Assembly (NCBI GenBank): GCA_020747015.1
Contig: JAGTJM010000009.1
Location: forward strand, 434,001 to 498,000
Reading direction: 5' to 3'
From: Pyrenochaeta sp. MPI-SDFR-AT-0127
Lineage: Eukaryota; Ascomycota; Dothideomycetes; Pleosporales; Cucurbitariaceae
Length of the DNA: 64,000 nt
The position numbers and the translations under genes were made by a program. How positions within the stretch are numbered: the stretch's first letter is position 1; the number at the start of each line of letters is the position of its first letter. Positions 33,400-44,470 of this stretch are shown here, piece by piece. A model generated the notes under the pieces. It was not told the DNA's origin. It saw only the letters and a program-made list of their open reading frames with translations, and did not search any database.

Positions 33400-36300
33400 A
33401 TGCCGCCCAAGTTTATGCCTCGGCAGCGAAAGCACAAGGCTGTTGCCCGGCGAAAGCATAACACCAATGAAGGGCCAGTCGACGCCAATACTGCAGAGAT
33501 TCTTCCGCAGGAGGAACGCGACCGAGCAGAGAAGAAGAATGCGCTGAAGGAACACCTTCTGCAGGAAGCCACGGGCAAAATCAGCGGAAAGAAGAAAAAG
33601 CGGCTCGACAAGTACATAGTACGTCTTCGTTAAGGCTAGAGGAGTCTGCGACTATTCGCAAATACCAAATGCCTCTAACAAATGTATCAAGAGTAACATT
33701 GAGCGCTAATCTCATATTCAGGACACGAAATTAAAGAAAGAAGAGAATCTTGAATTACTAAAGAAGCTTGCCTCACAGAAAATCGATACAAGCCTGTTTC
33801 AGAGCTCCAAGAAACTTGGCAATGGCGCAAATACGCAGAGGGAAACATTGAGACGGGCGCTGGCCGAGAGCAGGGCAGGAATCGACGTGGAGAAGAATGA
33901 AGGGCTTTTGTTGAAGAAGCGGGAGGTGAAGGAACCAAATTCGGATAGCAACTCGGACAGCGACACCGTGATTGCGGAACTACCACAGCCAGCACCACGA
34001 AACGTTTCTGCCCCCGATTTCCAAACTCGCAAGCGAAATCGATCGCCCACAGAATCGTTTCAAGGAGATGAGGATATTCCGTTGAATCCTGCACCTCTCA
34101 AAGAAACACCACATATTGCTGGGCTATTCGGAAGCGGGTTAAAAAGGCCATTGGAGTTGGACGAGTCAGGTCAGCCTGTGATAGCGGTACGAAAGCGTAG
34201 AAAAGGGAAAGACAAGCCAATAGTAATCGAACAAGAGGTAGCATGGGAAGGCTTTAGCTCAGATGAGGATGACGCCGACGCGTCTGAAACTTCTAGTGCG
34301 GAATCAGAAGGCTCGGAGCAAGACTTCGATGAAGAGGACGAGGAATCACTGGGCTCAGAGTCAGGCGAATCACTAAATCTTGAGGAAGAGGAGAGTGAGG
34401 AAGACGAGAGCGACGACGAGAGCGATGAAGAGAGCGAGACTAGCCCCGATGAAGATACCAAAGTCGCAAGAAAGGAAAGGACTTCGGCATTCAAAGCCTG
34501 GGCAACGCAACAAAGGAATGAAGCTGTCGGTTTCACTCCAACAAACAATCTGACCCTGGCAATGGTACCTAAACCTGTTCATTTTCAGCCTCGAGCACCT
34601 GAGCAAGATCCTCTTCCGCCCGAGCTCGCAACGAACACTATGACAGATGCAACGAGGAAGGCCTTCAGCGTTAATGTCGCCAGAGCCGCAGATATACAAG
34701 AATCAAGATTGCAGCTTCCAATTGTTGCAGAGGAACAGAAAATAATGGAGGCGATACACAACAATGATGTGGTAGTGGTCTGGGGTGCAACTGGCAGCGG
34801 CAAGACTACCCAAGTGCCTCAGTTTCTGTTCGAAGCGGGATATGGTGCAGCAGACGGGCCAACGCCGGGTATGATTGGGGTCACCCAGCCGCGACGTGTA
34901 GCCGCTGTCAGTATGTCAAAACGTGTCGGCGATGAGCTTAGTGATCATGGCTCTAAGGTAGCCTATCAGATTCGGTTCGACACCTCAACAAGTGCCAAAA
35001 CTGCCGTCAAGTTCATGACGGACGGAGTACTCCTGCGAGAGATTACACAAGATTTTGTTTTGACAAAGTACTCTGCCATCATCATCGACGAGGCTCACGA
35101 GCGCAGTGTAAACACAGACATACTGGTAGGCATGCTGAGTAGAATTGTGGATCTAAGGGCTCAGCTAGCAAGGGACGATCCTAGTAAGAAGCCCTTGAAA
35201 CTGGTCATCATGTCTGCTACTCTGCGAATTTCGGACTTCACAGAGAACAAGCGACTTTTCAGGGATGAACCTCCACCACTGATCAAGGCTGAAGGCCGAC
35301 AATACGCTGTGACAACCCACTTCGCTCGCCGCACTCAGCGAGATTACGCCGAGGAAATGTACCGCAAGGTGTGCAGAGGACACCGCAAGCTACCAAAAGG
35401 CGCCATGCTTGTCTTTCTTACGGGCCAGAATGAGATTTCACACCTGGCGAAGCGGTTGAAGCAGACTTTCTCCTCCACACAAGGTCATGATGCAAAGACT
35501 GGAAAAGTCATGATTTCTCCAGCAGAGACACCCCTAGAGATAGAAGATATCGAGCTGGGTTCGAAAGACCAGGACTTCCAAGATGAGGACGGATCTGATT
35601 CAGAAGACTCCGTGATTATGGGTCTCGACAACGAAGACGACAAGGAATTTGAAATCAAGGACGAGAAACCTGAGGATACTGTCATGAACGTTCATGTTCT
35701 GCCCTTATACTCGCAACTGCCAACAAATCAACAACTCCGTGTCTTCGAGCCACCTCCAGACGGCTCACGTCTTATCGTCCTCGCAACGAACGTTGCAGAG
35801 ACCAGTTTAACTATTCCAGGCATTCGATATGTTTTTGACTGTGGAAGAGCCAAAGAGAAAAAGTATGACCTCGTCACCGGTGTGCAGAGTTTCGACGTTG
35901 GTTGGATCAGCAAAGCTAGTGCGAACCAAAGGTCCGGTCGTGCAGGTCGTACTGGTCCTGGCCACTGCTATCGCTTATACTCATCTGCTGTGTTCGAGCG
36001 GGACTTCGAAGAGTATGCTGCTCCAGAAATTTTGAGGACCCCGCTCGAGGGCGTGGTACTGCAGTTGAAGAGCATGGGTGCGCCAGTTATTAACTTCCCA
36101 TTCCCAACTCCGCCGAATCGGGAAAGTTTGCAGAAAGCAGAGAACCTCTTGTCGTACTTAGGAGCGTTATCAGCTGACGGCAAAGTAACGAAACTTGGTC
36201 ATGAGCTTTCATTATATCCGCTCAATCCACGCTTCGCCCGTATGGTGGCTATGGGCGTTGCGCAGGGTTTGACAGCGGAAACGATTGCCCTTGTTGCTGC

Positions 36301-37231
36301 CCTCTCAGTGCCAGAACTTATCATTCCAGAGAACAAGCTTGGTCTGAGAGAGCCTTTGAAAGATGCTACCTCAGATATCCGCACCGAGCAAGACAACATC
36401 GAGGCCGAAGAACGCTCCCGCCTCAGAAAAGCCTACAACGCTGCCCAAGCGAAGCTAGGCATCAATGCAAAGCAAAGCGACTGTATCAAATTTAGCAATG
36501 CCGTATGTGCTTACGCCTTTGAGTCAGATTCACAGCACTTTTGTGAAGACATGTTTCTCAATGTAAAAGCCATGAACGAAGCAAGCCAGCTCCGCCAGCA
36601 ATTGACCAACATCGTTCGAGCACATCGACCTACCACCATAGGAGCATATCAAGCCAGACTTCCTGCACCTTCAGAGCGAAGCATCAACCTTCTTACGCAA
36701 ATTTGTGCAGCAGGATTTATTGATCAAATCGCGATGCGCGCAGACCTTGCTCCCGTACCGCCTGAGCTACCGCGAAAACCGAAGACTGCTATTGATGTAC
36801 CGTACATCACTCTATTTTCATCACATAACGAGCGCTCGGATGATCCACATTCGCAATACGTCTTTGTGCATCCTTCATCTATCCTTGCGCGTACGCCGCC
36901 AACCAAGATGCCGGGGTATATTATTTATAGCCATCTTCAACGTGCAGCAACATCAACAATTCATGGTAGCAGGACGCCCAAGACGCGGCTGCACCCTCTC
37001 ACGCCAGTAACGAGACCGCAAATCATTAACATCGCGCTCAACACGCCCTTGCTGCAGGCGAGTAAGCCAAAGGGCAAGGTTGTGGATTTGGCCAATAACA
37101 GGAGAGAATGCGAAGTCGAAATGAGTCTTATTGGCGAAAGGGGTAGTCAAGGCTGGGGCCTAGGGATTAGGAGAGTTCTGCAACGCAAGGACAGCGGTGG
37201 ACGTTTTGTTGTTGAAAAGATACTTGGCTAG
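33400..37231 (+). CDS. ECM16: DEAH-box RNA helicase DHR1/ECM16 (DHX37)
   Basis: Two exons (33400-33618 and 33722-37231, intron 103 bp) give 1242 residues. The basic start MPPKFMPRQRKHKAVARRKHN and KISGKKKKRLDKYI block are family hallmarks. A long acidic Ser/Glu/Asp tract lies at about residues 245-320. Helicase motifs follow in order: GATGSGKTTQ (about residue 426), TQPRRVAA, IIIDEAHERS (about 528), SATL, then after an acidic insert LATNVAETSLTIPGIRYV and QRSGRAGRTGPGHCYRLY. The C-terminal winged-helix, HA2 and OB regions are present to the end. In yeast this nucleolar enzyme removes U3 snoRNA from pre-18S rRNA. The acidic insert between motifs III and V (LEIEDIELGSKDQDFQDEDG) is also typical of DHR1 and absent from spliceosomal DEAH helicases, which supports the assignment. 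Confidence 0.95.
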
Positions 37232-37563
37232 AGAGGTCCACATTTTTGTATAAGACCTTCGAGTTTTTAGATGGCACATACCAAACCGTATTAGCCAGAT
37301 GCACACTACCCTATTCAAAGCCCAACTTTGGACAGCCAAGGAAAGGGAATATGGTTTCAGAAGTGGAAAACTGAATACGAGATACCCCGTACACACGAAA
37401 TTTCTCAACATGTGCCACCGCTCAAGAAAGAATTTGTGAGAGGGCCCAGAGGCGATTTCAAATACGGGCTCTGTTTCTAAGTTTCCTGGCGTTCCCAAAC
37501 TTCACTGAGTGCCAGCTACAATACTACTGACACATTGTGGCGGTATGCATGACACATTGATGC

Positions 37564-39246
37564 TCACTCCCTTGTCACAGTGCTTTCAGCCGTGACTTTC
37601 TCGTTCCTCAGGACGCTTACTTCTTTCTCTTCCTCAATACTCTTCCTTGCCTCGGCATCAAGGACCGCAATGCCGACCGACTTGTATCGTCTGAATTTGC
37701 GTGCAGGCAGCTTCGCGTTAAACATCTCATCAATTTCCTCGAGGGTTCGATTCTTAACTTCTGGGAGGAAGAAGAACACCCAGGTCGCGCCAATGACGCA
37801 CGATGGGAACCAGATGAACCCGTATCGCGGCCCCCAGTTGAGGGCGGCGGGGTTGATGAAGTAGGGTGCAGTAAAAGTTGTCAGCCAGGCGCCTGCGAAG
37901 CCAACAGCAGCTGCAAGTCCGAAAGTGTGGGACCTAAGACGCTGCGTGGGAAGTTCGCCACCAGAAAGCCATGCATATGTAGAAATCATGCCGTTGTAAC
38001 TGAACATGTATATTCCTGTCAACCCGACAGTAACTTTGCCCGTAGACTTGGCGCCAGGTTTTTGGTGGTAGACAGTCGCAATGATTAGTTGTAGGATACC
38101 GCACACGAGGAGGCCGGTCATAAGGAGGATGCGACGATCGCCAAAACGTACGACGATAAAGCTATTAGCGATGAAGGCGCAGATACTGATTGCGGATAGG
38201 ACGTTGGACATGGCGAAGGGGTCGCTGACTTTTGCCATTTGTAGGAAGTATGCTTTGAATGCTGAATGGAGTCAGGAACAGAGTCAGTGGGAGCGAGGAC
38301 TGGGTACACACCAATGATAAACATGGAGCCTGATGCTGCTTGGAGAGTAACGGCGCAGACTGCAAGTGTAGTTCGTCGACGATCTACAGGATTGCGGAAC
38401 ATGTCCAGCCATCCTACTCCAGAGCTTAGCTCCTTTTCTTTTTCAATCGCGGCGCGTATCTCGACAGCCTCTGCGTGAGAGTCATGGCCGTCTGGTCGCA
38501 GCCACTCAAGGGCCTTTACGCCTTCTTCAAATCGACCTTGTAAGATGAGCCAACGAGGCGATTCTGGGATGAACCAAATCGTGCAAATGATGATAAACGG
38601 GAATACATAGATGAGGCCCAGTGGAATCAGGTAGGCTGATTTGTCAGGCCGTTTGGCAGTGGCCCAGTCAACGATCGTTCCAATGAGTGTTCCGAAGGAG
38701 ACGAAGAAGTTGAACGCAGTCAAGAATACACCTCGTAGCTCGGCCGTGCTAGACTCTTGCAAGTAAAGTTGTGCGAATGTCATGAAGTAACCGTTGGCCA
38801 GACCTATGATCAAACGTCCGACGTACAGCGCTCCAATGCTCTCAGTGGTCATCATGATGATGTTGGCAACGAAGCAAGTGACGCAAGCAATTACCAGGCA
38901 CATACGGCGGCCGATACGAGACGAGGGGACACCAGCGGTGCCAGAGCTAATAAAAGCGCCCAGGGTCATCAAGGAAGAGATCAACTGTTGTCTCTCTGTT
39001 GTAATATTCCATCCTGTTGGGGTCTTGTTGGTACGGTAGCCAAATACCTACACTGCGCGTTACAAGGTCGAACTTCAAACACATACACACTAAAATGGTT
39101 CGTACCTGTAAGAAGCCTCGCATAGCCTGGAGGCCACCTATCATACCAAAATCAAATCCATACTGGAATGGACTCATGATGACAATCCCGCAAGCAAGGA
39201 AGAGCCGTGAATGGCTGCGCCATGATGTTCCTTTGCTATCAGTCAT
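37564..39246 (-). CDS. MFS sugar transporter
   Basis: Three exons (39246-39106, 39047-38312, 38261-37564; introns 58 and 50 bp) give 524 residues with twelve expected helices. Sugar-porter motifs are present: FGMIGGLQAMRGF in helix 1, SSRIGRRMCL in the 2-3 loop, YVGRLIIGLANG, IPESPRWLILQGR after helix 6, and PTQRLRSHTFGLAAAVGFAGAW in helix 10. The PEVKNRTLEEIDEMF tail is the PET-type end of this family. It is a plasma-membrane proton symporter or facilitator by family; the substrate cannot be deduced, though the relatives it resembles include maltose/alpha-glucoside and hexose carriers. The second intron falls after MFII; the unspliced frame continues into a stop. Confidence 0.9.
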
Positions 39247-40642
39247 CGTGGTGTCGAAAAGAAGTAAGGATAAGCCTTACAGCAAACACTTCTCCAGCAC
39301 CTGGGTTCCTTATACCTCACGCAGCTAACTGTGTAGATCCTTGCCCAGGGTGGATGAAGTGCCGCAGGATTTACCCATCTGCCGACACACTATCGCCAAG
39401 GTTGATTATAATGCACGAGCGGTGACCCCACAAACACAAGTGGAGGTTCTTGGCAACTTGTGCATTTTGGATGTGGGGAGGGACAGTTTGGAAAGGATGG
39501 AATATAGGACACATTGGTTTCTGGCTGTATGTGCCCTGTATGTCCATTGGACCGAAAATGGGCCGTAGATTAACTTTATATATTATAAAAGATCTTACCC
39601 GAGCGTGCCCAACCTCTAGCACCGCCTTCGAGTATTCTGCCTTGCACCATTTTGTAGAGCACGTTAAGTACACCGTCCTCTGACAAGCACTCTGTTGTCA
39701 CGAGCCTACCTGTTGAGAAGGAACATCGGTACTTCGCGCACGCACGGAATCATAAGACCGACGCATGGGGGCAACCTGGAATAGGAACACGAGCCGCGAC
39801 TTTTGGGGAAACGATGGTCAGTGGTGTTGGGGAAGTATGGGGTGCAGATCAAAGGCGGCTACAAAGTGTGGGTCCGGCATCGCTTCCGGCGGGGAAGGAA
39901 AGCTTGTATGCATTTCATCCTAACCAACTCCCACCCAGCACAAAATACCATCTTACATGCGCTTCAACACGGGTTGAGCTTGCCTAAACATGGTGATTGC
40001 GAATGAAGATGAAGACCATCGTCTACTCAATACGTCCGACCCTCGAGTTGGAAAGCTAAGACGAGGGAAGATAACAGCACTATACAAGCGGAGGAGAACG
40101 CATGCAAACGATGCATGAAGAAAGAAAATATTGGCGTTCATTCTTTTACTTTTAGAAGAGATCGAGGTAATGAACTGAAGGACAGAAGGACTGTTGATGT
40201 CGTGCTCTGGTCTCACTGCCAAGCATGAGATTGAAGGAAGGCGCAAAGCAGCGAAGAAACAACCTCAACCCTCAAAGACAATAGAATGAGTCGGACAACG
40301 ACCCACCAAGTACTGAGCGATGCAGTAAATTACGGCCCTTGAATGTGGTATGAATGCTACGTACACAGAAGAGAGGCATTGTCAAACACAGCACCGTAGC
40401 CCACGCACCGCGGTACGAACTCTCAGTAGACCTTTTCACTACAAACGACCAGCAGCAAACAAGTGAAGATAGGACCCGAGAGCTTGGGAGCAGATCTCGC
40501 GGTGAGAGCACTGACCACTGGTGAAGATAGAGACTTCGCCAGGCAGCACACTCCACTAACCCTTTCCTTGAATTTCCTCAAGCAGCAACAGTTTAAACAC
40601 ACTACCGATCAAATCTCACTACCCTCTGCAACCTCTTCCACC
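39247..40642. other. Intergenic, no gene supported
   Basis: This holds the sugar-transporter promoter and the upstream region of the sulfotransferase-like gene. Overlapping frames on both strands at 39341-39683 have no domain. A second pair at 39803-40246 is likewise unsupported. Confidence 0.5.
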
Positions 40643-41915
40643 ATGACTACTGCTGCGACGTTAGCCTCTGCCGGTACAAGCACCGGTGTCGGTACTACTC
40701 GACTACTTGACCGCGACTTAAGCAAGTTCCGGTCCATCAAGCAAGTCATTGTCATTGGGCGTCATTGTGCGAGCACTGACGGTACGTAAACTTACTCATG
40801 CATTTGCTTACAAGCTCATCAATGTACCAGCCATTGCTAAAGCTCTTAAAATCCTTAATTTCAAAGTCTATGACTTCAAGGCCGCGAGCGACCGACATGA
40901 GCGCGACTTTCCCCTCTGGGCTGAAGCAGCTCGTCTTCGCATGGAGGGCAAACCGTACACCCAGTCTGACTATGATAAAGTCATTGGAGATCATAACGCT
41001 CTTGTCGGTGCGCCTACAGCTTTCTTCGATGAGGACTTCGTCACGCTGTATCCCAATGTCAAAATCATTATGATCATGAGCCAACCTGACGTCGGCACTA
41101 TCGAAACTATCTTCCGCACTCTCAACCGTTTTGCAATTAATCAAGTTCTGGCCCGAATTGATGCAGAATTCTTTGGTCCTGTTTCTGCCTTTCTCGAGCT
41201 CGAATGCAAAGCCAAACTCGACTGTCAAGCAGTCCGCCAAATCGTCCGCGCCAACAACTTACTCGAGATCGAGACGCTCGATGATTGGAAGCCACTCTGC
41301 GACTTCCTCAAGGTTCGCGAACCGAAAGAGAAAATCCCTTCGATGTACAACAACACTTCTGCCGTTAAGCTCACCCTACGCCCACTGCAGATGCTGCATA
41401 AATGGGCGAATGCCCATAGCGAGAGGACCATTAGGGGTCTTTCTGGCCTTTGCACCGTAGCTGGTGTCTCCTTCACCGCCAACTTGATTGTCCAAGACGC
41501 TCGATACGCATCAATTTTTGGATTTGGTCTCTGCATCCTCATCGCAGTCTGGTACTTTATGACTCGAAAAGATCCTAAAGTACTCGAGCTTCAGTCCTCG
41601 AATGACAACATTCCAACACAGAAGCCAATGTCCCCCTTGGCTCAGAAGCCGCAGCCTCACCGCAACAATCGCCACAACAATCGTAAGCATTTTCGTGACC
41701 TCCAGCGAAACTACAATCAAGTCCAGGCCCGGCAAGACAAGCGCCCTCACCCTCCCACTCTGCCAGGTTGGGGCAATGTCCAGGCAGACATTCACAAGGA
41801 CGATATTGCCAAGTACCAAGAGAGTGTGGCCATAGCGAAGGAGTCTGAAGGCCAGCCATTGGTATTTAATCACATCCATAAAGAAACTGTACGCAACTGT
41901 CACGGCTCATGCTAG
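40643..41915 (+). CDS. Sulfotransferase-like (Sulfotransfer_4) protein with degenerate P-loop and TM anchor
   Basis: Two exons (40643-40781 and 40831-41915, intron 49 bp) encode 407 residues. The order of segments matches the fungal Sulfotransfer_4 family: a strand VIVIG then a helix AIAKALKILNFKVYDF, FPLWAEAARLRMEGKPYTQSDYDKVIGDHNALVGAP, AFFDEDFVTLYPNVKIIM, and late EIETLDDWKPLCDFLKV, with a Y-N-N-T end. The usual PAPS-binding G-x-P-R-T-G-T loop is replaced by GRHCASTD, and the R-D pair after the third strand is replaced by SQPDVG. A hydrophobic segment (FGFGLCILIAVWYFM) and a basic Asn/His/Arg-rich tail follow. I infer a membrane-anchored protein that has lost the catalytic sites, so the substrate or partner is unknown. 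These proteins are often mislabelled as NAD-dependent epimerases. Confidence 0.72.
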
Positions 41916-42270
41916 GCCATGGCTGTTAAGGAAGAGATGTCCGAATAGATGTCAATATTGGGTGTTGACATCTTCTAGTGTTGGTGGCTTGGTCGCAAAT
42001 TGACGGGATATATTTTTATCCCAAATCTGCTCCCAGTGAGCGCTTATATATCATGAGTACCGTGCCAATAGACCCAACACAAGTATCAGGACTCTCGAAT
42101 GCTACAGAATTGATTCAAAAATCATCATCTTAGTTTGACTTTGCTTCGGGTAGCATTTCTCTGATCGTGGTGAGGCTCATGTGCACGATTGCTACGAGTC
42201 AAGTGATGTTGTTGAAGGAGAACCCACGCTAGTAACACTATTCCACCCACACCAACATGCAGCGACTGAG
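41916..42270. other. Intergenic, no gene seen
   Basis: A 355-bp gap with the 3' end of the sulfotransferase-like gene and the promoter of the methyltransferase. An in-frame upstream ATG at 42181 could extend the next protein by 30 residues; see that entry. Confidence 0.55.
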
Positions 42271-43431
42271 ATGCCGCGTATCCCAACAACACTTCTCCGC
42301 AAAGCGCATACGATAGATCCTTTCCTTCCACCTCTTCTCGCACCGTGTCGAGACCTCCCCGCTGCACAGAGGGAGCTGCGATGGCTCCGCGAACATGCCG
42401 AGAAAGTCGCGAAAGCGCGTCGTGGTGGTGATACGCTGGCTAAGGGCACGCTATTGAGGCAATTAGTCAATGAAAGAGCCTCTGGAAAGCCTCTACAGTA
42501 TTTACTTGGAACGGAATACTTTGGCGATCTTGAAATCCGGTGCAGGCCGGGTGTTCTCATTCCGAGGTGAGAAGCTGCGACAGCTTGATCTAAGTGAACA
42601 ATAGCTAACCACTTCAAAAGACCAGACACTGCGGCTTCAATTACAAACCTTGTTGGCCTCCTTCGCAACGCGCAAAATTTACCTCCCGAGCTTCGCGTGC
42701 TCGACTTGTGTACGGGTACCGGATGCATCCCGCTCCTCTTTCAACATGAGTTTTATCGCACACGCAGAGATATCGATCTACACATACTGGGTGTCGACAT
42801 ATCCGATAAGGCCCTGAAGTTGGCAAATCACAACCTGCAAACATTGCGCAGGAATGCGAGATATGTAGAAACAAGCAGGCTAAGGTTCTTGAAAGCGGAT
42901 ATATTGATCAATCCATTCGCAAGCCAGACAGGAGGACCTCCGCCATTGAAGACTGCACTCAATCACAAACAACAACCGCCATTCTGGGATATTCTTATCT
43001 CAAATCCGCCATACATCTCGCCAGCAGCGTACTGGAAGACGACGACACGCTCTGTTCGCGGCTTCGAGCCAAAGCTAGCCTTGGTTCCCCCTACTAGCGT
43101 GACCCTGACGGATACGGAGCAAGGCGACAAATTCTACCCGCGCCTAATCCAAATTGCGCGAGATGTTGAAAGTAAGATCGTGCTGCTCGAGGTCGCTGAT
43201 CTGAAGCAAGCATTGCGCGTAGCGCGTGGCGCGCGAAGTCTGGGCATCTTCGATGGTATTGAAGTATGGCGAGAACTGCCTGATGTAAAGCCAGATGCTG
43301 TTACAAGTGTGGATGGCTTTCCCATCGTTGGCGAAGGCAATGCCAGATCAGTAGTTTGCTGGCGAGGCATAGGAGCTTCATGGCTTGGTAAAGAAATTTT
43401 GCCAACTTCACAAACTGAGGACTCGCAGTAA
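42271..43431 (+). CDS. MTQ1: Protein N5-glutamine methyltransferase (MTQ1/HemK family)
   Basis: Two exons (42271-42566 and 42621-43431, intron 54 bp) encode 368 residues. An N-terminal helical domain contains RELRWLREHAEKVA and RQLVNERASGKPLQYLLGTEYFGDLEIRCRPGVLIPRPDT, the HemK linker signature. The Rossmann domain has motif I as VLDLCTGTGCIPL, then VDISDKALKLANHN. The catalytic NPPY motif appears as ISNPPYISPAAY. Family members methylate the GGQ glutamine of peptide release factors; MTQ1 is the mitochondrial enzyme in yeast and acts on Mrf1. An in-frame ATG at 42181 would add 30 residues without clear targeting character, so I keep the ATG at 42271 but the start is uncertain. The cytosolic Mtq2 lacks this N-terminal domain, so MTQ1 is the better match. 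Confidence 0.87.
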
Positions 43432-44231
43432 TTGTTCTGAGTCCGAACAAAGGTCAAGTTTCCTGAAATGCTTTGCGAACTGATGACTTGGGTAACAGGA
43501 ACATGGAACCGTCATTTAATAATGATGCTTTTTTTCAAGTTCTTGTCATAATTTAGTCTCTTCACCATCTCTAGTCGACACGCCTAAGTCATGTAATCTA
43601 GGGTACATTGGTGTGGTATGCTACGATCATGATAGGAACGACTCCAACACCGAGACATCATATGCTGTTCTTGCTGACCAAGGCGAGGCAATAGCAGGAA
43701 CGCGTGGTGGCATCAGCTACCAGTCAGGTGTCTACGCTAATGTATCTTATCGGGTTTCGAAAACCCAGAGTTAGTTGGAGCGATATTGGTATTTGCCTCT
43801 TCACCAATGGCCTGGCGAGAATTAGTAGACAACGACCAGGAATCGCAGTGCTATTCTACCTGTGCTGAGCAGTTCGAGAAGTTAAATCTGCGCAACATCG
43901 CTTGTATGCGAGCGCTTCTGCAGCTTTCCAGATAATATTAGCTACACGAATCAACCTTAAGATGTCTGTAAAGTTTTTCTTAAGCGTATAGAGCATAATA
44001 CAATAACGATCGGAACCCAAGAGAATGTTCTATACATCTTAGACCAAACGTGTGCTAATACCTGCGTCTGGGTCTACAATTAGTGGTAGACGCTGATATG
44101 ACAGTGTTCAACGATCTACTGCATATCGGCTTATGAAACGTTTTCACCGCTTCCAGGAGCTTAGTTGGTACTAACAACGATGGCCAGTCATCTTGGCTTT
44201 CAGCAGTGATATAGGTTCTGTGCTATGATTT
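43432..44231. other. Intergenic, no gene seen
   Basis: The stretch between the methyltransferase and the HET promoter blocks is AT-rich and has no supported frame. Confidence 0.5.
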
Positions 44232-44340
44232 CTTGTTTTGTTGTTGCCTCGACGCACTGTGCCGCAATGTTGCATTGCCACCGTAATGGTGGAGAGCAGA
44301 TGCGCATGTTTGGCCAATCGCAAACCATACCACGTTGCAT
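44232..44340 (+). promoter_or_regulatory. Promoter blocks of HET paralogue 2, shared with paralogue 1
   Basis: The blocks CTGTGCCGCAA (44257-44267), TGGCCAATCGCAAACCAT (44311-44328) and CCACGTTGCAT (44330-44340) match the upstream region of HET paralogue 1 in order, spacing and orientation; the gap between the first two is 43 bp here and 37 bp there. A TTGTTTTGT run with TTGCC ahead of the first block is also shared. The second block contains a CCAAT box. The end lies about 130 bp upstream of the ATG. Confidence 0.65.
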
Positions 44341-44400
44341 CCTTCTGAGACAATGGTCGTATGCAACATGTTTTCCCCGCAGTCGGGATGAAAGCCCACC

Positions 44401-44407
44401 TATAAAG
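44401..44407 (+). promoter_or_regulatory. TATA-like box of HET paralogue 2
   Basis: TATAAAG lies 70 bp upstream of the ATG at 44471, between the shared promoter blocks and the start. It is a plausible core promoter element. I saw no equivalent at the same place in paralogue 1. Confidence 0.4.
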
Positions 44408-44470
44408 AGAGGATGATTTGGGAGATGGCTGTTTGCACCTGATGCTGCTCTGCTTCGCGGGTTCTCAAAT

